From: Poecilobothrus nobilitatus
Lineage: Eukaryota; Arthropoda; Insecta; Diptera; Dolichopodidae
Length of the DNA stretch: 64,000 nucleotides
NCBI GenBank assembly: GCA_947095535.1
Contig: OX352774.1
Location: 34,550,496 to 34,614,495, forward strand
Direction: 5' to 3'
Part shown: in pieces, positions 25,936 to 37,000 of the stretch
Numbering within the stretch: position 1 is the stretch's first letter
Layout of the letters: every line of letters starts with the position of its first letter
The notes under the pieces: generated by a model
Told to the model about the DNA's origin: nothing
Databases searched by the model: none
The model's input: the letters and a program-made list of their open reading frames with translations, nothing else
Translations under genes and position numbers: made by a program

Positions 25936-26233
25936 ACTAGTAAGAAAAAAAAATAATTTCGTTGGAAAGTTGCATAGCAGATTAAAGCACCATATAAAAA
26001 TTTACAAAACTCAACAAATAAATGTAAATTATTATAATATTTTGGTATCTAACTTTATTGGTTCTATGAGAATAAACGAAATTAGAGATAAAGTGATTTG
26101 CAATAATATTGAAAAATTTTCGGAACAGGTGAACAAATCTGCAAAATTTTCTTTTATGTTATTTGGAAGGTTGTTAAAATATTTTAGAGCTAAGCTATTT
26201 TTTAGCGAGTTTTTGAGGCAAAATATACACTAA
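25865..26233 (+). other. Unrecognised 122-codon open frame
   Basis: This is the longest ATG-initiated uninterrupted frame I see in the window. Its first 25 or so codons lie in the decayed repeat at 25690-25935 (the segment NRQTDRVKLV is antisense repeat), so the start is not a native one. The remainder (LHSRLKHHIKIYKTQQ, then MRINEIRDKVICNN) is rich in Lys, Asn, Ile and Phe. It has no signal peptide, membrane segment or motif that I recognise. It could be a relic of a transposon protein or a chance frame. No splice signals tie it to a neighbour. Confidence 0.2.
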
Positions 26234-26257
26234 GTGAATTCCGATTATTAATTTTAT

Positions 26258-26311
26258 AGTAATTACTGTTTCTTTACTGTTTCTTTACCGTAATTACTGT
26301 AATTACTGTAA
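26258..26311. repeat. Short nested tandem repeat
   Basis: Direct repeats of CTGTTTCTTTA and TAATTACTG occur here in two blocks. Confidence 0.6.
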
Positions 26312-26600
26312 AAAGTTTTTCATTCAGTTTTCTAGAGAGTTAACTGTTAAGAGTTTGATATGGTAATTTTTCATCCTAATATGTCAAATTTATACACAAT
26401 CATTCTTACATTTGGATAACAAACATATATTTTAATACGAGTCTTAGAGAAATAGCACTAACTTCAGAAAAACTTATAGAAATATTTAAATAATTTTTTT
26501 TTATTTTTGTACGATTTAATTTTAACAAAACTTAAATTTAAAAAAAAATGAAGTATAACAAATAAAATAAATCAATAGCTAACAGTTTTGTTAAAAATTC

Positions 26601-26606
26601 TTTATT
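26601..26606 (-). terminator. Poly(A) signal AATAAA
   Basis: AATAAA on the minus strand, about 60 nt after the stop codon at 26667-26669. It is well placed to end the transcript carrying the Thr-rich exons. Confidence 0.5.
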
Positions 26607-26666
26607 TAAACAATTTTGATTTGTTCTTAAAAGAAAATTAAAATCTGTTAACTTTTTAATAATAAA

Positions 26667-27075
26667 TTATCTGCCCCATTGTGGTGTTGTTGGATCCGGT
26701 GGTGGTGTATATTTAATTGTAGGTATCGTTAAATAAATACAAATATTTCTTCCTTTATTATCAAATATACATTTTGGTTTAAATGTTTTTGCTTTTGGGT
26801 TTTCTGGTGTTATATCTAAAAAAAAAAAAAAAAAAAAAATTTCATATTTTAATAAAAAGTTAAAAATATCAATTTTAAAAATGGTATTTAGCAAGTTTTG
26901 TTCTCCTTTACTACATACTTAAATACACATATGCTGTAGGCGCTGAAGTTGTTATTGCCGTTGTTGTTATTGTTGCAGTTGTAGTTGTTTTATTTGTTAA
27001 AATTGTTGCTTGTTTAATTGTTACGGCAGTACCAACACCAACTGTTAGATTTTCAGTACCTTGTGCATCTGTTTT
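26667..27075 (-). CDS. Two 3'-terminal exons of a Thr-rich, Pro-tailed product (partial gene)
   Basis: Exon A (27075-26919) follows an acceptor reading TTCTTTAG and ends at a GTATGT donor. Exon B (26815-26667) follows a pure T tract plus AG and ends in TAA. Joining them completes an Asn codon and keeps one frame of 100 residues. Exon A begins KTDAQGTENLTVGVGTAVTI and then has a Thr-rich mucin-like stretch (TNKTTTTATITTTAITT, possible O-glycosylation). Exon B contains KPKCIFDNKGRNICIYLTIP, with two Cys, and ends YTPPPDPTTPQWGR. I recognise no family. The composition suits an extracellular or cuticular product. The 5' exons are missing: either they lie upstream unrecognised, or these exons are an alternative 3' end of the CPAP1 gene at 34081-41832, whose third exon ends in the same phase. 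Confidence 0.65.
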
Positions 27076-27959
27076 CTAAAGAATTACATATTTATTATAA
27101 ACTTTAATAAGAGATGATTAATCCTAAAAAGTTAAAAAAAAAAAATCTCACTCTTGTGACTTACATAATAAAAATAAAGGATATGATTAAAAAAAAAATT
27201 TATTTTTAATCGATGTGTAATTGCAACCTATTAATTTAATTATTTCAAATTGTAGTAATATTCAGTTAATAACGTATTCAAAAAGATCTATGCTTTAGTT
27301 TTTTAGGTCTTTTAAAAGTTATTATCTTAAACAGTTAGTTTTAGATTTAAGTTAGCAAGAAATCATGTAAATTTTTATCCTGCTGTAAATGTTTATATAA
27401 TTTCTATAATTTTAAATGTATAATTAACCCTGTTCTATGATAATACAGCGAAAATTTTCAGATTTAAAGGTATTACCTAAATAGGTGTATAAAAATTTCA
27501 CAGATTTTCGCTGAAGTTACCTGAAAAACAGATGCTTTTATACCCATACGAACGTGGTTCTTAAAGTAGAAGAAATTTTCATTTACGTTTGTGATTCCTT
27601 AAAGGATATGCGATAGACCATCGACCATCCGCATGAATGACATTTGAAAAAATAAAGGAGCTAGGATTCTGGAATTTTTTCCATTTCAACTTCGAAAAAT
27701 TACTGGTTTTGTTATTGAAATTTAGCAAATTCGACCGGCAGGTCCGAGTATCTGAACTTTTCTTTTAGTAGCTGAGTAGTTGAACTTTTCTTAAATGAAA
27801 ATAACTCTTTTTCTATTTTTAAAGTTTTTTTTCCTTTTACTCTTCTTGGAAGCATATCGCATCAACTTGCCTTCTCACAATTTTGCCTTATTGAACTAAG
27901 TTTAGCCAAGGGGGCTCTTGCTTTACTTAACTTATTATTGACATCTTCTTCTTATAAAA
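27076..27959. other. AT-rich DNA upstream of the Thr-rich exons
   Basis: No further exon that joins in phase was recognised on the minus strand. This stretch would be intronic if the exons belong to the CPAP1 transcript. Confidence 0.45.
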
Positions 27960-28386
27960 CTAATTATTGCCTTCTATTGAGATAGTTTTGGTTCTTATAT
28001 AATTTATTCGCACGGCCTTGGTTTTATTTATATTGACCTCTAGACTGATTTTGCGTATTGCTTGATACAGTTGATCTGCCTTTCATTAGATGTCGCAGGA
28101 TCTAGGCGTTAACAGACATATGTCAACGGTATAATCTAGGTCCTCAAGTTTCCGTGAGAAACTCCATTTTATTCCTCGTCCGGAAGAGCCAGCCTCTTGC
28201 ATCACCTCATTACTCCAGCATTCATAATAAATGCGTTGATTGTTTTACCGCCATGGAAAACGGTTAATTCAGCATCGTACTAATTTTTCGAGTACTTATT
28301 CTTTTTCTTCTCAATTCATTTCAAATTGCAGTGAGTTGAACCGTGTCATAAGCTTTGTTGAAGTCAATGACTATTTAATCTAGATA
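27960..28386 (-). pseudogene. Non-LTR reverse transcriptase fragment
   Basis: On the minus strand, disjointed frames give IVIDFNKAYDTVQLTAI, then HGGKTINAFIMNAGV, then GRGIKWSFSRKLEDLDYTVD and ICLL, then KISLEVNINKTKAVRINY. These correspond in order to the F-D-F-KAYDTV, GV-RGC and LDYADDICLL catalytic blocks and the following NINKTK block of a non-LTR reverse transcriptase. The catalytic YADD has become YTVD, and stops and frameshifts separate the blocks. Only the palm-side half remains. It is probably from an RTE-like or related clade, possibly the same family as 38411-38765. Confidence 0.82.
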
Positions 28387-30673
28387 TCTGAAATTTTGTG
28401 AAAAGAAGTTAAGTTTTTTGCCAACGATTTCCACAAAATTTTTTTCGTCTATTGATCAGATTTCATATAGATATTTAAATTATATTTGGAAATTTAAAAT
28501 TTTGTCAAAAAAAGATAAGTTTTATGCTGAAGACTTGTGCAACATTTGGTTAGTCTAAAGCAGCAGATTCGGGTAGCTGTCATACCAAAATTACCATAAT
28601 TATACATGAGTACCTAATTAAGTCAGATATCTGAAATTTTGTAAAAAAAATGATTTAATTTTATGATAACAGCATGACTTATATTCATATACGGATATCC
28701 TGGAGTTGCCACCTTCAAATTTATACACTTCTTTGTTTCTTTATAAAATGATTCAATTTAATCTTTTTTGACTAACACTACTGAATGATCAGACTTTAAT
28801 CTTTTATTTAAGAATAATATTGGTTAACATTAGTACCAACGAAGAAAAAACAACCTTCACAGACAAAAATACAAATAATTTTAATTTTCATTGATTTTCA
28901 TGTGATATGATTCATAAATTATTTAAGTACATTGAAATGCTGAAAAGTTGAAATTACACCTTTGTAAATATAAAAAGTGAAATATATATTAAAACCTTTT
29001 TATATATTAAATGCAATATTTTCTGATTGGTACTAAAGTGTTAGTGTACTACTCGATCATGAACGCTGAGCTGCTATACACCCTAACAACTGCTAAACAA
29101 GCTGTTGCAAAACCCAAGATTTTTTAACCCAAAACAAAATCGTAAAGAATATATAAATGATTCTGTAAACTATTCACCTAAATAAATTCATTTTGCTACT
29201 AAAGTGTATATAAATTTATTTCTGTATGTTTTATTGTATAGTTTTTTTTTTGTGAAAAATAAAATTGTGCTTTTGTACTTTAAATATCTGCAATAAAAAG
29301 AAAAAAAATTACTTAGTGTTTAAATACTTATCTTTTGTGAAAACTTAATTCAAAAAAAAAAATTAAATGTTTTCGAGAAACTTGAAAATTATATACAAAA
29401 TTATTAACCAAAACCATTATTTTACAATCTGTTAAAATTAATTAAAAAAAAAAAATATTGTATATAAAAAAAAGACAAACCCAAAAATTAATATAAAATT
29501 AATATAAAATATAAAATTAATTTTATCAATAAATTCCCTTACCTGGTTATAATCCTTATACATATTATATATATATACATTTTCTTTTTTTTTTTTTTTA
29601 TTATTAAAAAACTGTTTTAATTCGTTTTGCAGTTAATTTACATCATTTATTATTATATATATTAATTTATTATTATTAATTATATAGGAAAATTTTGACA
29701 ATTTAAATTATTTATTTGTTTATGTTTTTTTTTTTTTTTTTTGACTTTTACAAAAAATATTTAAAATTTTCAAAATTTTTTTACAAAAAAAAAAAATGAA
29801 AATTTATCTTGCGAGTTCCAAAAAAAAAAAAAAAAAAAAATTCCTTAAAAAAACTTGGCTTTTTTTTTTCTTTTTAATTTTAATGAAAAATTCATTTTTT
29901 TTTTTTTTATTTAAATATACTTTTTTTTTTTTTTTATTTTAAAGAACAAAGAAAACTAAAATAATGCAGCTAACTTAATGCATCACAGATACACTCACAT
30001 CTTGTCGACTTTATATTAATAATTTATTAATTTATTATTATTAATTTTTTTTTTTTTTTCCAAAATTAAAAATTTAAATATATTAAAAAAAAAAAAATTA
30101 AAAAAAGAAAAAGAAAGAAAAAAATTCGAATGAATCGAGATTATGTTAATAAAATTTTATAATATTAATTTAAAATATATACATATAATATTATTTATTA
30201 ATATATATTTTTTATATTAATAAATTTATTTTAATTATGTTTTTTTTTTTTTTTTTTTCGTTTTATTTATTTATTTATTAAATATACATAATTATTTATT
30301 AATATTTAATTTTATTTTGAAAGCTAATTGTACCCTAAAATATAAACCCTCCCTTATAAAATACAAATACAAATACAAAAAAAAAAAAAAAAGTTATTAA
30401 TTATTATTAATTATTTATTATTTATTAAACAAAAAGATCTATTACACAGCCTTTGACGTGAAAAAAAAAAACTAATACTTAGCAAATTATGATATAATTA
30501 TTTATCATTATTGCCTTTTGTTTTTTGTGTGATAAATATAAATGTTGATGTTATATACATATAATATTTCGAAATCACATAATAAATTAAATAAATAAAT
30601 AAAATATTTTTTTTTTTAATTATTATTTTTATTTTAATAAATTATTTAAAATTGTTTTTCGTTATCTATATAT

Positions 30674-30713
30674 ATCGTTATCGTTATCGTTATCTATATA
30701 TATATATATATAT
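30674..30713. repeat. (CGTTAT)n and (TA)n microsatellite
   Basis: About three CGTTAT units are followed by an alternating TA run. Confidence 0.8.
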
Positions 30714-33352
30714 TTTATTTTTAATTTTTTTTATTTAATGCATTTTTTTTTTTTTTTGTAGTATATGGCAAGATTTTTTTATTCAAATTGATTGATAAAA
30801 AGATTTAAAAAAAAAAAAAAAAAAGACGAGATAAATCCTAGTACAACATTTTAGCACCTCTATAGCAATACTAAATAGAAAGCTTTGACTAAGTAATTGT
30901 TGTTAAATTGGTTGTGTTTAGTACAAAAAAAAAAAATTTCTATAGGAAATTCACATGACTCCTTCTAAGAAATTCTCAATATTCCTTAATTCTTTTCGTT
31001 TTTTCTTAAATTATTCATGTTTTTTTTTTTTTGTTTTGTAATTTTAATGGTTTTTTTTTTTTTATTATTAATTATTTTATAGCACAAGTAAAATTTTTAT
31101 GTTTTTTTTTTTCGTTTTTTTTTTTTTAATTATAACTTTGTAATAATAATAATTTAATTAAATTTTTCATTAATTTTCAATTCAATCTGTGAAGCATTTA
31201 AAGTTTTTGTTTTTTTCTTTTAAATAATTATTTTTAAATTTAATTAATTTAAAATTATTAAATAATTTTTATATTTTAATATAGAAAATAATGAATTTAT
31301 TAATTAATAGAAAATATTGTATTAATATACTTTAATTTATTTAATAATTTTCTATATTAATATATTATATAATTTTATTAATTAATTTTAAAATAAATTT
31401 GGGCTGATTTTTTTTTTTTTTTTTTTTTTGAATTCGCAAGATTTTAATTCAAAAATATTTTATATCTTTAGTTAAAATTAATATCAATTTTAATTAAATA
31501 GAGTTTTTAATTTTTATTTTTCTAAAATTTATAATTAATAATTACCTAATTAAATAATTAAAATTAAAAAAAAAAAAAAAAAAAACTAATAAATGAAAAT
31601 TATATTTGAATTAGTAAATTTAAAAATTGTTATTTTAAAAATTAAATTAACTAAAATATATTAAAAGAAAAAAAAAAGATAATTTATTAATTTATCTATA
31701 TATATGATTTATAAATTTAAAATTTCTTGCAAAAACTAGAATAAAATAAAGTGTAACATTAACAATTATTTAAAATAAAAACTATATTTTATTGAAGATC
31801 TAAATCTTAAAACCTAAATAATGTTTTTCTCTGAATTTTATTTCGTTCAATTGCAATAATTTTAATATTAATTTTAATTAATATAATAACTTTTTTTATA
31901 TATTTATTTTTTAAGAAGAAAATCGAAATGAAAATCTGAATGTTTTAATAAAATTTCTTAAAAAAAAATTTGAATTAAAATTTAAAAGAAAAAAATAAAC
32001 TAAATTAATACATCTATATAGAATATTTAAAAAATATATATCTAATATCTTATAAGTATTTTTAAATGAAATGAAAATTGTTATCATTTCATTTACTAAA
32101 AAAAAAAAAATTATTTAAAAAACTATTTCTTAAAATTAAATTCTTTAATCTGTCCTTAACTAAATATTATCTAATTAAATTTTTTAAACATAAAAAACTT
32201 CTTTCTATAAACTAAAATTATCAGTTGACTTTATATAAAAATAAATTTTTTGCTCTTTAAAGTTACTATTCCTGACATCATTTATCACAAGGACATTAAT
32301 TTTTTATAAGGACATTTCCTGACATATAAATTGAGATAGAACTTTAGATATAATATAATATAATTAATATAAGATATAATTAATATTTTAATTAAAACAC
32401 CTTTTTATTAAACAAAAATTTTAAAACAAAAAAATTAGCCCAAATTAATTAAAAAAAAAAAAAAAAAACAAAACAAAACATAAATTTAAAAAACCACCAT
32501 TATTTTTGTTAACAAAAATTAAAATATCATTTAAGTGTTAGTGAATTATAATTTTTAAATTGTTGCATTAAAAAACAAATATTAAGAATATTTACAAAAA
32601 ATTTGTTATTGTAGTGCTGTGCAAGCAAATTAACATTAAAAAAAAAAAAAAAAGAAAAGACATTTCCAGATAAAATAAGTTTTTTTTCTTTTTCAAATTA
32701 AAATCAGAATTTTAAAAATATCATTACACTTTTCATATTTAAAATAAATTAAAACTATTACCATCATTATCAAAATTACTATTAATATAATATTAAGTAT
32801 TTATTTCCTTTTAATAAAATACCAAATAATTTCGGAAAAAAAGTTTTTATTTAATTTGAGAAAACAAAAAAATCTTTTTAATTTGAGAGAGAAAGAGAGA
32901 TTTTTAATGTTAGATTTAATTTTGAAAAATCTAATTTAATTTTAAAAAATCTGATTTAATTTTTTAAAAAACTGATATAATTTTTTAAAAAACTGATTTA
33001 AATATGAAAAAATTCTTATTTAATCTGAAATTGCACGTACATTCTATGTATCGCTAAATATATTGATTATTTTTTTTTTTTTGAAATTTAAAAATTTCAT
33101 TTTTTTTTTCACAAAAATTTATTTCATTTACTCACTTCTGTTTTAAAATACAATTGAAATAAAATTATTATTCCCAAAAACCAATGCATTTCTTAATTTT
33201 TTTTTTCTGTGTTGTGTTTTTATTTGATTAATTGACCGGACTTTTTAATAAAAATTTATTATTATTTATACATTCACAACCAACTTAATTTAAATAAATA
33301 AAATTTGAATATAAAATATGGGTTAGGTAAAAATTTAATATAATATGTATTT

Positions 33353-33380
33353 ATATATGTATATATATATATATATATAT
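33353..33380. repeat. (TA)n microsatellite
   Basis: Uninterrupted alternating TA. Confidence 0.85.
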
Positions 33381-33941
33381 AAAAAAAAGAAATAAATAAC
33401 ACTAATCATTTTTAATTTACCTTAAAAAACTCGATCTGATATGAAAAAAAAAAAAAAAATTACAAAATATAATCTATAATTATATTTTCAATATTTTTTT
33501 TTAAATAATTATTGGTTATATGAAAATAATTGTGTTTTGGGGGGCAAAAAGAAAAACAAAAACAACAAAATGGGAAGAGAAAAATAATAAAAAAAAAATA
33601 TAGAAAATTTTGTCTGTGGAAAATTTTGTTTTTTTTTCTTCAATTTAATTTACTAAATTTCACTTTTTATCAATATTTTTTTTTTTTTTTATTTTTTTTT
33701 TAATTTTTTTTTTTACTTAATTGTGTTTTTTTTTTTAACAAAAATAATTAATTTTTTTTTTTATTTTAAATTTACATAACAAAATCTCATCATTCGTATT
33801 AAAAGGGAAAAAAAAAATTTTTTTTACATTTTATTCTTTTTCTAATTTTTACATTGTGATTTATTAGTGTAGTTTCTTTTTTTTTTTTTTGTTGATTAAT
33901 TTGAAAATTAATTAAAAAAAAAAAAAAAAAATACTAATAAA

Positions 33942-33947
33942 TTTATT
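33942..33947 (-). terminator. Candidate poly(A) signal for the CPAP1 gene
   Basis: AATAAA on the minus strand about 134 nt beyond the stop at 34081-34083. In such AT-rich DNA the hexamer is frequent, so the assignment is tentative. Confidence 0.35.
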
Positions 33948-34080
33948 CCAATTTCAATTTAATTTGATTTAATTTAATTTTTTTTTTTTTTTTTATATTT
34001 TAAAAAATAAATTTTTTTTTTTCAATTTTTTTTTTTAATATATTTTTTTTTTTTTTTTCTTTTTTTTTTCTGAATTTAAT

Positions 34081-37000
34081 TTAATAGTCTTCATCTTCAG
34101 GTGCATCTGTAGCATAAGTTAGCTCATTCAGGTAAAACCATTTCTGAAATAAAAGTATCGTTATTAATAATTGTTGGTGTTAATTGTTCCTCATATTCAT
34201 TATAATTATTATGATTATTTTGATTAGTTACCGATGACTCTGTACAATTGAAATTATAATCCCAATCACATATTCTATATTCTTGATTGAATGATGTTTC
34301 ATTTGCACATAAATGTGGTATTCTATTACCTTCTTCATCGCACATATGGAAAATCTATAAGTTTTTAATTCAAACAAAAAAAAAACAAAAAAACAAAAAA
34401 CAATAAAATTTTTAAATTAAAAAATAATTGAAATTAACTAAAATCTTATTAGTATTTTATATGCATTCAATTGCATTTAATACAAAAAAATAAACAATTA
34501 ATTAATATGTATTAGTATTATATTATTAAGTGCATATTTATTTTAACATTAAAATTGTAAACGGGTCGCCTTTGTGTTATTAATTAATCTTAAAACAATT
34601 AATCTTAGGTTAAGTAAATATCCTAACAATTCACTTTTATATTTAATACAAACTAAACGGATCATTTTTTTTTCTTAAAATTGCAATACTGTGCATTCTA
34701 TATAATAAAAAACTAGATGTTCCTTTGTTCTAACTGTTCTCTATTTTGTCTGCTTGCTATCGACTATACTTAATGACTAAATTCCTAAATCAAAATCATT
34801 ACAAAATAATTTCTTTTATTGTAAAAGATAACGGATGTGCTCTCATCTTTTGTCTTAATATTAAGAAATATTGAGCACGACCGACGCGCGACGCGCGACC
34901 CGTTATCAATTGTATAGAGAGAAAGCAATGTATAGAGAGTATAATGTCGTAATTACAATTATAACCAGTGTTGTGATATTTGCTCGAATTATGCTAGATT
35001 AGACAAAACACAATGCCATTTCATGCCCAGATATGAAAAGATTCGTAGTTAAGAAGTAGTATTTAAGAAAAGAATGTTTTTGATATATTTATCATATCAT
35101 ATACGTACATATGAATGAAATAAACGATATTAAACTTCACATATCTTTTTTTATTCAATTATAATATAAAATATGTACACAAAAATTAAAAATAAATTAA
35201 GAAAATAAATTCGATATTATTATTATTTTACATAAAATAAATTAACAAAATAAAAAAAATGTTAAATATTAAATGTTTGTTAACAATAAATAAACTTAAC
35301 AGTAACATAAATTAAAGATTTTTAGTAATTTCAAGATTTAATTATTAATTATTTTAGTGAGAATTCGAATCTAAAATATACGGATGTCGTAAATGTTCCT
35401 CATTTACATTTGAAAATAAATTTGTATTTTCATATTTTTTAGAAGATCCTGTCTTTTTCAGAATATTTTCAATTAATGCAATTGACTGGCGAGGCAACTG
35501 TTGAGTTTTTATTTTTAAATAAAGCGAAATATTTGGTACTAAACGTAAACACTTACGTCGAAAGAAAATTCGCTCGTATACTTTTCACACAAATTTCTGA
35601 CGTTAAATTCTTTTTCTTTTATTAAACGTTTTAGGAATATAAATATTTCTGCATTTTTTAAAAATGTTTTAATTGCTTTTTCTGACGCTAATATACCCAA
35701 AATGAATCTGCCATAATTTTTAAAAAACACAGTGCAAAATCAAGATTTATTATGCCATTATTTGGCATTAAAAATACCAATATCGCAACACTGATCATAA
35801 TTACATTAAGTGTATTTATGTATTGTATTCTTATTTATTTTCCTTAGTGGTTGTATATATATATAATTACTGCATGTGTGAGTATAATTTGTTGCCCTTG
35901 AATAAGTATAATCGCCACAAATACGTTTTAACTATAGATCAAAACTACATATTTTGCAAGACGAAATAATTTAGTATTATAAAAACTAGATAGCATAATC
36001 TGCCTTAGACTATAAAAAAAACTTATTAAATTAAAGCAAATATTTTTATACCCTACACATTAAGTATAGGGTATATTAACTTTGGTATGGTGTTTGTAAC
36101 CACCAAAAGGAAGCGAGTTAGGTATAGACATGTATATATATTCTGAATCAGGATCACCGCCGGAGTCGATTTAGCGATGTCCGTCCGTCCGTCCGTACGC
36201 ACGATAACTCAAAAAATAATGATGCTATCTTGATGAAATTTATACTGTAGGTTAACAATGACTAAGGTAAGGCGGGGATTGTAAATGGGTGAAATCGGAC
36301 CATGCGTTCGAGTACCTCCCATACAACTTCCAAAACCTAATACGCATATTTTCGAAATTAATAAAGATAGAAACTTAAAATTTTGTACGAGGGTGTGTTT
36401 TTCTGAATTCCTGATATTCCCAAAATTTGAGATGAAGTGGAGTGGTTGTTCGGGTACCTCCCATACAACTCCCAAAACCGAACATGCATATCTTCGAAAT
36501 TAATTAAGATAGGAACTTCAAATTTGGTACAAGGGTGTTGCTTCCTGAATCCCTGATTTGTCCAAAATTTAAGATGAATTAGAATGGTTGTTCGGGTATC
36601 TGCTACACAACTCCTAAGACCAAACAAGCATATCTTCGAAATTAATAAATATATAAACTTGAAATTTGATATAAGAATGTTCTACCCTGTTGATGTCTCT
36701 AAAATTTGAGATGAATTGGGGTGGTGGTCCGCGTACCTTCACACACTTCCCAAGACCTAACAATCATATTTTCGAATTTAATAAAGATAGAAACTTGAAA
36801 TTTTGTACAAAGGTTGTAACAGCATTTATTTTTTTTAGCTTGTATTAAATACCTAACTAAAATAACTTATGGATTTTTAATTTAATTTGAATGTTTTAGG
36901 TGTAGGGTATAAATAAGTCGGTTGCATCGACTTATTGTTATTTTTACTTGTTTTTAATTAATTTATTTATAATTTTAAATGAACAGCATCATGCTATACT

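Larger units (their letters stand above)
28387..33941. other. Homopolymer-rich AT DNA without a gene
   Basis: From about 29200 rightward the sequence is dominated by poly(A)/poly(T) runs of 10-20 or more bases (for example near 29730, 29820, 30241, 31411 and 31566) and by TTAATTA-type simple sequence. Around 28381-28690 a GATATCTGAAATTTTGT-like segment occurs three times in diverged form. No exon was recognised. If the Thr-rich exons belong to the CPAP1 transcript, this is intron. Confidence 0.55.

Noticed and set aside
36209..36627. Overlapping frames on both strands with Pro-rich repeats
   Set aside because: They are produced by the 142-bp tandem units; the same peptides recur wherever the unit recurs.
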